Shown one piece after another: positions 9,855 through 17,806 of a stretch of 64,000 bases of DNA. Under the pieces are notes generated by a model that ran no database searches, was not told where the DNA came from, and saw nothing but the letters and a program-made list of their open reading frames with translations. Origin of the DNA: Halolamina rubra (GTDB lineage Archaea > Halobacteriota > Halobacteria > Halobacteriales > Haloferacaceae); NCBI RefSeq assembly GCF_000739555.1, contig NZ_BBJN01000029.1, positions 1 through 64,000 of the forward strand, written 5' to 3'. The position numbers and the translations under genes are program-made. How positions within the stretch are numbered: the first letter of the stretch is position 1; each line of letters opens with the position of its first letter.

Positions 9855-11066
9855 ATGCTCTCTCTCGCCGACGTGGAGGCGGCCCGCGACCGCGTGACCG
9901 AGGTCGCCCGGGTCACGCCGCTGGAGTACTCCCACAGCTTCTCGCGGATGACCGGCGCCGACGTGCGCCCGAAGCTGGAGACGTTCCAGCGCACCGGCTC
10001 GTTCAAGATCCGCGGCGCGACCAACCGCATCGCGACGCTCTCGGAGGCCGAAAAAGACGCGGGCGTGATCACCGCCAGCGCCGGCAACCACGCCCAGGGC
10101 GTCGCGCTCGCGGCGACCCGGGCGGGCGTCGACGCCACGATCGTCATGCCCGAGCACGCGCCGATCGCGAAAGTCGAGGCGACCGAGGGGTACGGCGGGC
10201 GGGTGATCCTCGCCGGCGACGACTACAACGACGCCCAGGACCGCGCCCACGAGATCGAGGCGGCGGAGGGCCGGACGTACGTCCACGCGTTCGACGACGA
10301 GTACGTGATGGCGGGCCAGGGGACGATCGGGCTGGAGATCGCCGAGCAGTGCCCCGAGGTGGAGACGGTCGTCGTCCCCATCGGCGGCGGCGGGCTGATC
10401 TCGGGGATCGCGACGGCGCTGAAGGAGACGCTCGACGACGTGCGCGTGGTCGGCGTCCAGGCCGAGGGCGCTTCGAGCGTCGCCCAGTCGCTGGAGAAAG
10501 GCGCCCGGCAGGAGATCGAGTCCGTCGACACGATCGCCGACGGGATCGCCACGCGCTCGGTCGGCGAGAAGCCCTGGGAGATCATCCGGGAGCGCGTCGA
10601 CGAGGTGGTGACCGTCTCGGACAACGAGATCGCGCTGGCGCTGACGTACCTGCTCGAGCGCTCGAAGACGCTAGTCGAGGGCGCCGGCGCGGTGGCGATG
10701 GCGGCGGTGCTCGCGGAGGCGTTCGACTACGAGGACGAGGAGACGATCGTCCCGGCGCTCTGTGGCGGCAACATCGACCTCAACGACCTCACCACGGTCG
10801 TCGTCCGCGGGCTAGTCCAGATGGGACGGTACATCAAGATCCGGACGGAGCTCAAGGACAACCCCGGCTCGCTGGAGCGCCTCGTCGAGATCATCGCCGA
10901 CCACAACGCGAACATCTACGGCATCCAGCACGACCGCACCTCCCGCGACGTGGCGATGAACGCCGCGGACGTGGTGATCGACCTCGAGACCCACGGCCAC
11001 GACCACGTCGACGAGCTGCTCGCCGCGCTGGAGGCCCACGGCTACGAGGTCGAGACGCTCGTCTAG
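9855..11066 (+). CDS. ilvA: Threonine ammonia-lyase (threonine dehydratase) with ACT domain
   Basis: PLP enzyme converting threonine to 2-oxobutanoate, the entry to isoleucine synthesis, or catabolic. In 403 residues the PLP lysine lies in RTGSFKIRGATNR, the substrate loop in ASAGNHAQG and the phosphate-binding loop in IGGGGLISG. A C-terminal ACT domain (from IKIRTELKDNPGSLERLV) suggests allosteric control. I start at the ATG at 9855; the frame upstream codes for a low-complexity proline tract that is not part of the family. A CTTAGCGAT stretch about 30 bp upstream may be the TATA element. A ridA gene lies 1 kb downstream. Confidence 0.95.
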   Translation: MLSLADVEAARDRVTEVARVTPLEYSHSFSRMTGADVRPKLETFQRTGSFKIRGATNRIATLSEAEKDAGVITASAGNHAQGVALAATRAGVDATIVMPEHAPIAKVEATEGYGGRVILAGDDYNDAQDRAHEIEAAEGRTYVHAFDDEYVMAGQGTIGLEIAEQCPEVETVVVPIGGGGLISGIATALKETLDDVRVVGVQAEGASSVAQSLEKGARQEIESVDTIADGIATRSVGEKPWEIIRERVDEVVTVSDNEIALALTYLLERSKTLVEGAGAVAMAAVLAEAFDYEDEETIVPALCGGNIDLNDLTTVVVRGLVQMGRYIKIRTELKDNPGSLERLVEIIADHNANIYGIQHDRTSRDVAMNAADVVIDLETHGHDHVDELLAALEAHGYEVETLV

Positions 11067-11947
11067 GCGCGCTCGATCTCGTACTCGACGGTCAGGAACG
11101 TCCGCCCCAGCAGCCACATCTCGTGGGTGGCGCGGAGCCGGCCGTCGTCGCCGTCCGCAGCGGGCCACACTTCGAAGCGCTGGCCGCCCGGCACCGCGAA
11201 CGCACCCGCCGGCGTCCGGAGGTAGAGCCCCGGGTCGCCCGGCGGGTCGGTGGTGAGCCGGATCCCCGTCCCGCCTTCTCGCTCGCCGCCGAGCGCGAGG
11301 TTCTCCGGTCGCAACACGGTGTCGACGCCGCCGCCCGGGATCGGGACGGCGATGTTCACGAACCCCTCGCCGTCGCGGTGGTGGGTGGCGTACAGCGCGA
11401 CGAACACCGCCTCCCCCGTCTTGGGGTCGGTGCGGACCCACGACCGCACGTCCTCGCGGGCCGGTTCGGTCGGGTCGGCGCCGACTGCGACGGCGCCGGG
11501 CTCCGCGATGTCCAGAAACCGGCTCTCCAGCCGGTGCCACGACTCGTCGCCCGGCCCCGGGAGGTTGAGCTGTTCGATCCGGCTCGTGAGCAGGCTCGCC
11601 AGCGCGGCGCCGGTACGGAACGGTCGGTGCCAGCGCGCCCGGTAGCGCATCCCGTACTCGCCGGTCCGCTCGTAGAACCGCCGGATCTCCGGGTCGAGGC
11701 GGTCGGGGTCGAACGCCTCGCCCGCGAACTGGGCCACGTCGTCGATCTCGCCGAGGGGCTCGTCGCCGGTGGCCAGCCCCGCGCGCTCGACGAACTCCGG
11801 GCCGACGTGCCAGCCCGCGGTGATCGGGGAGAGCGGCACGTCGCGGGCCCGTTCCCGCGCGCGCCGGAGCGCGACGGCGAGGAGGGCGAGCACGGCGACG
11901 ACGACGCCCGCCACGGCGCGGCGGGCGCGGTCGGGCGTTCGGGTCAC
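11063..11947 (-). CDS. Membrane-anchored conserved hypothetical protein
   Basis: A protein of 294 residues that I cannot assign to a functional family. The GTG start at 11947 places a single hydrophobic anchor (AVAGVVVAVLALLAVAL, about residues 10-28) near the N-terminus, followed by a soluble region of about 260 residues, probably outside the membrane. This region holds IRRFYERTGEYGMRYRARWHRPFR and ends with a strand-rich MWLLGRTFLTVEYEIERA. Upstream in-frame ATG codons would prepend a basic tail and run into the ridA promoter. The stop overlaps the convergent ilvA by four bases. Confidence 0.7.
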   Translation of the reverse strand: MTRTPDRARRAVAGVVVAVLALLAVALRRARERARDVPLSPITAGWHVGPEFVERAGLATGDEPLGEIDDVAQFAGEAFDPDRLDPEIRRFYERTGEYGMRYRARWHRPFRTGAALASLLTSRIEQLNLPGPGDESWHRLESRFLDIAEPGAVAVGADPTEPAREDVRSWVRTDPKTGEAVFVALYATHHRDGEGFVNIAVPIPGGGVDTVLRPENLALGGEREGGTGIRLTTDPPGDPGLYLRTPAGAFAVPGGQRFEVWPAADGDDGRLRATHEMWLLGRTFLTVEYEIERA

Positions 11948-12003
11948 AGTCGGCGTTGGCGCGGCATCGTACTTGAAGCGTCGCCCCGCGACGGGTCGGT
12001 AGG

Positions 12004-12010
12004 AATTAAG
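12004..12010 (+). promoter_or_regulatory. TATA-like box for ridA
   Basis: AATTAAG lies 25-31 bp before the ridA ATG at 12035, the spacing for a leaderless haloarchaeal transcript. There is no ribosome-binding site before the ATG. Confidence 0.5.
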
Positions 12011-12034
12011 AGGCCGCCGCCGCCACTCCCGGCC

Positions 12035-12415
12035 ATGAAGGAGACGATCCACACCGACGACGCCCCCGAGGCGGTGGGCGCGTACAGCCAGGCGACGACC
12101 AACGGCGAGCTCATGTTCACGGCGGGCCAGATCCCGCTGACCCCCGACGGCGAACTGCTGGACGACGAGGACATCGCGACGCAGGCCGAGCAGTCGCTCT
12201 CGAACCTCCAGGCGATCGTCGAGGAGGCCGGCGCGTCGATGGACGACGTGCTGAAGACGACGGTGTTCCTGGCGGATATCGACGACTTCGAGGAGATGAA
12301 CGAGACGTACGCGAGCTTCTTCGACGACGAGCCGCCGGCCCGCAGCGCCGTCGAGGCCGGTGGCCTCCCGAAGGGCGCCGGCGTCGAGATCGAGGCGGTC
12401 GTCAGCGTCGAGTGA
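12035..12415 (+). CDS. ridA: RidA-family enamine/imine deaminase
   Basis: A 126-residue trimer-forming protein that hydrolyses reactive enamine/imine intermediates such as 2-aminoacrylate, which PLP dehydratases release. It carries the family motifs AVGAYSQATTNGELMFTAGQIPL, the Arg of PPARSAVEAGGLPKGAGVEIEAV and the C-terminal Glu. Its position just beyond ilvA, whose product it is known to detoxify in bacteria, fits that role. The final GTGA is shared with the start of the next small gene, so the two are co-translated. Confidence 0.94.
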   Translation: MKETIHTDDAPEAVGAYSQATTNGELMFTAGQIPLTPDGELLDDEDIATQAEQSLSNLQAIVEEAGASMDDVLKTTVFLADIDDFEEMNETYASFFDDEPPARSAVEAGGLPKGAGVEIEAVVSVE

Positions 12416-12618
12416 GGCCCCGCGTCAAGTCGGCGCTGCTGTGGGGCGTAGTCGGCCTGCTCGCCTTCCTCGTGGCGGTGCAGGGGTACCAGCTCGTGGT
12501 CGGCCCGTTCCCGGCGTCGATCCCGGTCGTCGGCGCTATCGCGGTCGGCGTCGGGCTGCTGACGGCCGGCGTCGCGTACGCGACTGAGCACCGACTGCGA
12601 ACGAAAGGAAGGACTTAA
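12412..12618 (+). CDS. Small two-pass membrane protein
   Basis: A 68-residue protein of unknown function that starts at a GTG overlapping the ridA stop by four bases. It has two hydrophobic spans (about residues 7-26 and 36-58) joined by a short GPFPASIPV turn, with a basic C-terminal tail RLRTKGRT; both ends are likely cytosolic. The overlap with ridA argues that it is real. Confidence 0.7.
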   Translation: MRPRVKSALLWGVVGLLAFLVAVQGYQLVVGPFPASIPVVGAIAVGVGLLTAGVAYATEHRLRTKGRT

Positions 12619-12645
12619 CCCGCACAGGGCGGTAGATTCGGCCGA

Positions 12646-12727
12646 GCCAGGATGGCCGAACGGTAAGGCGCACGCCTGGAAAGCGTGTTCCCTTCCGGGA
12701 TTCTGGGTTCAAATCCCAGTCCTGGCG
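12646..12727 (+). tRNA. tRNA-Ser(GGA)
   Basis: Folds as a class II tRNA. The acceptor stem is GCCAGGA/TCCTGGC with discriminator G, the D-arm GCC/GGC, the anticodon stem-loop CACGC-CTGGAAA-GCGTG with anticodon GGA, a long variable arm (TTCCC...GGGA) and the T-arm CTGGG-TTCAAAT-CCCAG. There is no intron and CCA is not encoded. Its last 22 bases are duplicated downstream at 12850-12871. Confidence 0.95.
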
Positions 12728-12732
12728 CTTCT

Positions 12733-12772
12733 GTCGACGCCAACCGCGAGCGAAGCGAGCGCTGGCGTCGAC
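12733..12772 (+). terminator. Strong hairpin just after tRNA-Ser
   Basis: GTCGACGCCA (12733-12742) pairs perfectly with TGGCGTCGAC (12763-12772) around a 20-nt loop, starting five bases after the tRNA end. It could be a processing or termination hairpin, or part of the element bounded by the duplicated tRNA end. No T-run follows it directly. Confidence 0.4.
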
Positions 12773-12849
12773 GAACGGTAGTCGGATTTGAACACGCGAG
12801 TCGCAGCCCGTCGCCGAGTGAAACGAGGCGACCGGAACGTCTCGCAATC

Positions 12850-12871
12850 GGTTCAAATCCCAGTCCTGGCG
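12850..12871 (+). repeat. Duplicate of the tRNA-Ser 3' end (att-like direct repeat)
   Basis: These 22 bases repeat tRNA-Ser positions 12706-12727 exactly, from GGTTCAAATCC to the discriminator G, at a distance of 144 bp. The tRNA body is absent, so this is not a second gene. An inverted copy of the T-loop core, GGATTTGAAC, lies between them at 12784-12793. Such a layout is typical of integrase attachment sites left when an element excises or decays. Confidence 0.7.
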
Positions 12872-12945
12872 TTTTCCGCGGTCAACGTGAGCGAACAGCG
12901 CTCGCCCCGCCGACCTTTTTCAGGGAGGGCGAGCGACCGACGCCC

Positions 12946-13413
12946 GTGTCCCGCCCCCGCCTGATCGCCCTCCTCTCGGTGCTCGTCCTGCTCGCCGGCT
13001 GTGCCGGGCCGGCGTCGACGCCGACGCCCGACGAGCCCTCGGTCCTCCGCGACGTGTACGTGACGAACCAGGACGACGTCCCGCACACGGTGGACATCGT
13101 GGTACTGCACGACGAGACGGTCGTCCACTGGACGACGCGGAACCTCTCCGCGCGGACCGAACACGCCGTCGACACCGCGCGGGTCGCGCCGCCGGCCATC
13201 GCCAACACGACGCGCTCCTACACCGTGCTGATCCGCGTCGACGACGGCACCGACGGCGTCCGGTACGACCTCGACGACCGATCGCTGCCGGCGTGTTACA
13301 GCGTCGGCGCCGACATCCGCGACGGAGAGCTCGAGGGGCCGGCGATCGCTCACTGGAACGACGACCTGTACGACTACTGCGGCCGGCCGTCGAACGCGAC
13401 GGTGGCGGGCTGA
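12946..13413 (+). CDS. Predicted lipoprotein
   Basis: A 155-residue secreted protein of unknown function. The GTG at 12946 gives MSRPRLIALLSVLVLLAGCAG, a signal peptide with lipobox LAGC, so Cys18 is probably lipidated. A threonine/proline linker follows, then a domain of about 120 residues beginning DVYVTNQDDVPHTVDIVVLHDETVVH, which looks like an extracellular beta-sandwich. It contains two cysteines (ACYS and YDYC). The longer frame upstream runs through the tRNA remnant and is not coding. Confidence 0.8.
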   Translation: MSRPRLIALLSVLVLLAGCAGPASTPTPDEPSVLRDVYVTNQDDVPHTVDIVVLHDETVVHWTTRNLSARTEHAVDTARVAPPAIANTTRSYTVLIRVDDGTDGVRYDLDDRSLPACYSVGADIRDGELEGPAIAHWNDDLYDYCGRPSNATVAG

Positions 13414-13433
13414 TCGGCGCCGGGTTCTCAATC

Positions 13434-13562
13434 GGTGCGGTGGAAGCGCAGCCTCGCCGAGGTCGCGAGGCTGCGGGGAGGAGTGGGGCCGCCAAGCTGC
13501 GCCGGACCCCGTGTCCGGCGCACTGCGGTCGCAAGTGGCCGACGAACGAGCCGCTGTCGCGC
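13434..13562 (+). repeat. Dispersed structured repeat, copy 2 (short)
   Basis: Plus-strand copy of the family also at 1108-1350 and 49545-49837. It contains GGTGGAAG, then a perfect 10-bp stem with arms CGCAGCCTCG (13447-13456) and CGAGGCTGCG (13466-13475), then GGGAGGAGTGGGG. A second hairpin follows, GCCGGAC/GTCCGGC (13501-13519), then ACTGCGGTCGCAAGTGGCC and GACGAACGAG. It lacks the outer block of the two longer copies. It lies between the lipoprotein gene and the 3' end of the convergent dehydroquinate synthase gene. Confidence 0.75.
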
Positions 13563-13645
13563 GGGAACGAGAGCACTACTTCAACCACACACTCCAGCGA
13601 ACGACCGACGAGCCGAGAAAAACCGACAACCGAAAACGACCGAAC

Positions 13646-14827
13646 CTACTTTTCGATGATGCTCTCCTCGATCTTCTCGCCGAAGTGTCGCCCGCCCGCC
13701 TCGTAGTACAGCAGCACCTCGTCGCCGGCTTCCAGATCCGTCACGGCCTTGCGGCCCTCCTTCGTCGACACCTTCACCGTCTCGGCGTTCTGCAGCAGCG
13801 TCTCCACCACGTCCGGGCCGTCGTCGGTCTCGACCTCGGCCTGCACCCGAAACATCGGGCGCTTCTCGATCTTCACGCGGCCGACGATCGCCTCGCGGGT
13901 GTGGCCCGCAGTGTCGGCGATCTGGACGCGGTCGCCCGACTGGAGCTCGGCGAGGTACTTCGTCTCGCCCTCGGGCGTCCGGACGTAGGCGTGGACCGCG
14001 CCGGCGTTCACGCGGAACGGCCGGGAGGCGACGTACGGCGAGTCGGCGGTCTCGCCGTGGACGAAGAACAGTCCCCGCGAGAGCGAGCCGACGAGCATCC
14101 CCTCGTCGTCCTCGAGCAGCGACCCCGTGTCGATGCAGACGCGGTCGGCGCCGCCGGTCTCCTCGACCTGCTGGACCTCGGCGTAGCGCAGGTCGAGCCG
14201 CTCGCTCTCGCTGCGGTCCCGGACCTCGACCGTCTCGCGGATCACGTCCGGGTCGTCGCTGTCGAGCAGCACGTCGTCGACGCCGATCTCGAGCGTCTCG
14301 AACGCGGTCGCCGCCTCGTCGGCGTCGCTCACGCCGGCGACGAGGTTCGTCTCCTCGCCCACGCGGGCGATCAGGTTCTCCAGCGGGATCACCTGCCAGT
14401 CGTCGGCGACCACGATCGTGTACTCGGCGTCGCGGGCGGCCTCCTCCGCGAACCCCTCGTAGTCCTCGTCGAACACGCGGACGTACGAGCCCTGGGCGCG
14501 GTCGTCCGAGCGCCGCAGCGTCGTCAGGTCCGCCGACCCGGAGAAGTCGGAGGGGAGGTCGACCGTGCCGTCGCCCTCGCCCTCCTTCCCGACGACGTAG
14601 ATGTCGGGCTCGGTGTCGCGGCTGGCGTCAACGATCTCCTCCTCGTACTCGCCGGCGTCCTTGAACGCGGCGACGTTGACGCTGCCCAGTTCGCGGACGC
14701 GGCCCACGTCGGCCTCGTCGACCAGCACCCAGTCCACCCCGGCCTCGAGCCCGGCGGTGATCCGCTGCTTTCGCGCCTCCCAGTCGCCGACCGCGTCGTC
14801 GGCTTTCAGCCAGACGGAACGAGTCAT
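13646..14827 (-). CDS. aroB': 3-dehydroquinate synthase II (archaeal type)
   Basis: Converts 2-amino-3,7-dideoxy-D-threo-hept-6-ulosonate to 3-dehydroquinate by NAD-dependent oxidative deamination and cyclisation, the archaeal entry to aromatic amino acids. The 393-residue protein opens MTRSVWLKADDAVGDWEARK, keeps DIYVVGKEGEGDG, RVCIDTGSLLEDDEGMLVGS and GLFFVHGET in the middle, and ends with GEKIEESIIEK, all as in the family. aroD is in this window but 7.7 kb away; the partner aldolase is not here. The MFS gene is 60 bp upstream on the same strand. Confidence 0.95.
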   Translation of the reverse strand: MTRSVWLKADDAVGDWEARKQRITAGLEAGVDWVLVDEADVGRVRELGSVNVAAFKDAGEYEEEIVDASRDTEPDIYVVGKEGEGDGTVDLPSDFSGSADLTTLRRSDDRAQGSYVRVFDEDYEGFAEEAARDAEYTIVVADDWQVIPLENLIARVGEETNLVAGVSDADEAATAFETLEIGVDDVLLDSDDPDVIRETVEVRDRSESERLDLRYAEVQQVEETGGADRVCIDTGSLLEDDEGMLVGSLSRGLFFVHGETADSPYVASRPFRVNAGAVHAYVRTPEGETKYLAELQSGDRVQIADTAGHTREAIVGRVKIEKRPMFRVQAEVETDDGPDVVETLLQNAETVKVSTKEGRKAVTDLEAGDEVLLYYEAGGRHFGEKIEESIIEK

Positions 14828-14887
14828 GTCCGGGTACTCTCCGGCACGCGGCTTGAACGTGGCGGATGCTGCAGAACGAGTGCGGGA

Positions 14888-16095
14888 TCAGTTCGGCAGG
14901 CGGTCCGCGCGCTGGAGCACGACCAGCGCGGCGATGACGACGCCGACGGCGGCCGCGAGGCCGCGGAACGTCGCGACGTAGGGGACGCCCGCCTCCGCCA
15001 GCGTGCCGACGAACCACGAGCCGGCGCCTGGGCGAGCATCATCGCGCCGCTGTACACCGCGTAGGCGCTGGCGCGGTTGTGGTCCGGGAACGAGCCCAGC
15101 AGCAGCGTGTCGATAGCGGGGTAGATGCTGTGCACCGTGTACCCCAGCGCGACCGACACCGCGAGCAGCGCCGCCGTCCCCGGCGCGAGCGTGAGCGCGA
15201 ACACGAGCACGACGAACGTCGCGGCCAGCCCGAGCAGGTACGGCGTCCGCGGGAGTCGGTCGGCCAGCCAGCCGCTCACCGTGAACGCCGGGATGCCGGC
15301 GACGAACACGAGCGTCAGCGCGTTCCGGGCGACCCCGGCGGGGACGCCGCGGGACTCCATGAACAGCTGGTAGAAGTTGAACACGCCCTGCCACGCGAAG
15401 CCGAGTATCCCCATCACGGCGACCCCGAAGAGGATCGTCCGCCACTCGTTGCGGGCCGCGCCGACGAAGTCGCGGTCCTCGGCACCGGCGTCGGGGAGGT
15501 CGACGCCGCGGGAGACGACGAACGTTACGACAGTCGTCGCCAGCCCGGCGATCGCGAGCGCGACGAACACCAGTCGCCAGGGCTGGTCGACGGGGAGGTT
15601 CAGCGCGACCAGCACCGGCGTCCAGTCGACGGTCGCGCCGACCGCGAGGGTCACCACGGGCGCGGCGACGGCGGCGGCGACCTGGTTGGCGGTGCCGTGG
15701 ATGCCGATCATCCGCCCGACGCGGGCGGGGAACAGCTCGCTGACCAGCGTGTTGCCGGTGACGAAGTAGAGGCCGGAGGCGACCCCGGCCAGCCCGGCGC
15801 CGAGCACGACCAGCGTGACCGTGCCAGCGACGGCGGCCGAGGCGGCGCCGACGGCGAGGACGATTCCCGCCACGAGCACGACCGTCAGCCGGGAGACTTT
15901 CGTCAGCAGGTAGCCGGTCGGGATCCGCGGGAGTGCGCTGCCGATCCACGCCGCCGAGGCGGCGAGGCCGGCGGTCGCCTCGCCGACGCCGAAGGTGGCG
16001 ATGAACACGCTCACCAGCGGCGCCATCACCACCCGCGAGAAGTTCACGAGGAAGGCGTAGCCACAGAGCGCACCGAAGAGGCGAGAGCGAGACAC
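14888..16095 (-). CDS. MFS permease with a one-base frameshift
   Basis: A 12-span major-facilitator protein of unknown substrate. N-terminal ALCGYAFLVNFSRVVMAPL and RIPTGYLLTKVSR look like the helix 1 and loop 2-3 region of MFS carriers. The frame is clean to GAMMLAQA near 15025, then runs into an arginine/serine-rich tail, while the next frame continues GSWFVGTLAEAGVPYVATF into the last membrane helix and stops at 14888. The span is 1208 bp, so one added base gives 402 residues. A lost G in GCGCCGGGCTCG would explain it. Sequencing error is more likely than decay. Confidence 0.82.
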
Positions 16096-16145
16096 GCCCG
16101 TGGTTGCCAGCGGGCGGAGTCAAACGTTCCGAATCCGTGCGGGGT

Positions 16146-16152
16146 CTTTTTA
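16146..16152 (+). promoter_or_regulatory. TATA-like box for the small zinc-finger gene
   Basis: TTTTTAG lies 25-31 bp before the ATG at 16177, consistent with a leaderless transcript. Confidence 0.45.
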
Positions 16153-16176
16153 GCCTCGCCGCCGAAACCCGGGGCC

Positions 16177-16347
16177 ATGAAGAGCACCCGGAAAGGCCTG
16201 CGCAGCGACGAACTCTACAAGGACACCTACGAGCGACTCAACTGCGCCGAGTGCGAGCAGACGCTCGCCACCGAGAACTCCCCGGACGAGGTGTACAACG
16301 TCCGGAAATGTCCGGACTGCGGGCGCGAGTGGAAGGAACTGCCCTGA
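16177..16347 (+). CDS. Small zinc-finger protein (HVO_0758-like)
   Basis: A 56-residue protein with two CPxCG-like knuckles, CAEC (about residue 23) and CPDC (about 45), set to bind one zinc ion. Length, the basic start MKSTRKGLRS and the ending GREWKEL match the haloarchaeal HVO_0758 family of zinc micro-proteins. The biochemical role of that family is not settled. It is divergent from the MFS gene and has its own TATA-like element. Confidence 0.85.
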   Translation: MKSTRKGLRSDELYKDTYERLNCAECEQTLATENSPDEVYNVRKCPDCGREWKELP

Positions 16348-16385
16348 ACGGCCGTCGACGCCGGCTGCTCGCGACCCTTTCTCGG

Positions 16386-16524
16386 ACACGATCACGGCAT
16401 GCGCTCCGTACTCGCGACCCGGAGGTCGCGAGTGGTCGCAAGCCGCTGTTGTTCACACACGATCACGGCATGACGCTCCGTTAGCCGAGGCACGGAGGCC
16501 TCGGCAGTTCGCGCGCCGTGATCG
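16386..16524. repeat. Two tandem hairpin units with a shared 16-mer and complementary loops
   Basis: ACACGATCACGGCATG occurs at 16386-16401 and 16457-16472, each followed by CGCTCCGT and then a hairpin. Unit 1 stem: 16411-16419 with 16424-16432. Unit 2 stem: 16484-16491 with 16498-16505. The stems differ in sequence, but both loops (CGGA; ACGGAG) are complementary to the preceding CTCCG(T), so a pseudoknot could form. An inverted copy, GCCGTGATCG, sits at 16515-16524 next to the phzF stop. The block fills the space between convergent genes. Confidence 0.65.
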
Positions 16525-16525
16525 G

Positions 16526-17437
16526 TTACGCCTCGATAATCTCGTCGTCCTCGTACTCCGGAACCGTCAGCGACCCGTCCAGCGACACGATCGCGTCGCC
16601 GCCGACCTGCACCGTCTGGCCGTCGACGCGCACGCCGACGTAGCCCGGCCGATCGAGGAAGTGCCCCTGCTCGAACGTCATGCGCTCGGGGAACTCGTCG
16701 TCGAACGCCGCGAAGTGGTCGAGGTAGGCGCCGCAGGCGCCGGAGGCGGTGCCGGTGACGGGGTCCTCGTCGACGCCGAGGCCGGGGACGAACGCGCGGC
16801 CGTGCAGCGTCGAGTCCTGGCTTCGGCCGACGGCGTCGAACGTGAACACGTACACGCCGGCGCAGTCGTGCGCGTCGGCGAGCGCCTCGACGGCGTCCAT
16901 GTCGGGGTCCATCCCCGAGAGGTGTTCGAGGAAGTTCACCGGGAGGATCAGGAAGGGAAGCCCGGTCGAGGCGTACGCCGGCGGCAGATCCGCGCCCACG
17001 TCGGCGAACGCCGCCTCGTCGATCCCCAGCGCGTCGGCGGCGTCGGCGTACGCGAGGTCGACCTCGAACACCTGCGGGGCGTTCTGGGTCATCCACACCG
17101 CGCCCGTGTCGGTCACCTGGATGTCGAGCACGCCGACCGCCGTCTCCAGCGTGTGGCTCCCGGCGTCGATGGCGCCGTCGTCGTACAGCGCGCCGTGGGA
17201 CGCGACGGTCGCGTGCCCGCAGAGGTCGACCTCCTGGGTCGGCGTGAAGTAGCGCACCTTCCGGTCGGCCTCGTCGGAGGGGAGGAGGAAGGCGGTCTCC
17301 GACACCGACAGCTCGCGGGCGATCGCCTGCATCTGCTCCTCGCTCAGTCCGGCGGCGTCGGGCACCACGCCGGCGGCGTTGCCGGCAAGCGGCTCCTTGG
17401 TGAACGCGTCGACGAGAAGCGTCCGGTAGCTCTCCAT
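16526..17437 (-). CDS. PhzF-family isomerase-like protein
   Basis: A 303-residue protein of the PhzF/diaminopimelate-epimerase-like fold: two pseudo-symmetric halves around an active-site cleft. It shows the start VDAFTKEPLAGNAAGVV, the catalytic Glu in ELSVSETAFL and the paired signatures DLCGHATVASHGAL and DEDPVTGTASGACGAYL. The latter two are the phosphate or substrate-binding loops. The physiological substrate is unknown; nothing suggests phenazine synthesis in haloarchaea. Confidence 0.92.
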   Translation of the reverse strand: MESYRTLLVDAFTKEPLAGNAAGVVPDAAGLSEEQMQAIARELSVSETAFLLPSDEADRKVRYFTPTQEVDLCGHATVASHGALYDDGAIDAGSHTLETAVGVLDIQVTDTGAVWMTQNAPQVFEVDLAYADAADALGIDEAAFADVGADLPPAYASTGLPFLILPVNFLEHLSGMDPDMDAVEALADAHDCAGVYVFTFDAVGRSQDSTLHGRAFVPGLGVDEDPVTGTASGACGAYLDHFAAFDDEFPERMTFEQGHFLDRPGYVGVRVDGQTVQVGGDAIVSLDGSLTVPEYEDDEIIEA

Positions 17438-17489
17438 GGCCGGAGGTCGGGCCGGGCCGGTTTAGACGTGACGGGGTCCCGAGACCGGC

Positions 17490-17678
17490 TCAGAGCCCGC
17501 CGAGCAGCACCACGAGCGTCAGCGCGACGCCGAGGGCGACGAACGCGACGCCCTCGACCGTCGGGCTGCCGGGCTCGATCGGTTCGAGTTCGGGGCGGTC
17601 GGACTCCCCCTCCTCGAGGTCAGCGAGGCTGACGGCCCACTCGTCGTCGCCCGACTCGGTGCTGCGGTCGTCGCTCAT
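17490..17678 (-). CDS. Small acidic protein with a C-terminal membrane anchor (DUF7312-like)
   Basis: A 62-residue protein started at the ATG with complement 17676-17678. An acidic N-terminal half with DEWAVSLADLEEGE is followed by EPIEPGSPTVEG and a single C-terminal hydrophobic span (VAFVALGVALTLVVLLGGL), so it is probably tail-anchored. Layout resembles haloarchaeal DUF7312 proteins; function unknown. It is divergent from the winged-helix regulator. Confidence 0.65.
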   Translation of the reverse strand: MSDDRSTESGDDEWAVSLADLEEGESDRPELEPIEPGSPTVEGVAFVALGVALTLVVLLGGL

Positions 17679-17806
17679 CGGTCGAACGGAAGCGGTCGTC
17701 GCGGAAAGCCGTTGTGGGTACCGGCTGTCGGCCGGTCGGAGCCGAGTAGTGACACGCCGGGCTAGCCGTCGAAACCCCTTTGTTCGAGTGCCGCGCAAAC
17801 CAACGC

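Noticed and set aside
12850-12871. Second tRNA gene
   Set aside because: Only the T-arm and acceptor 3' half are present; no D-arm or anticodon arm precedes it.
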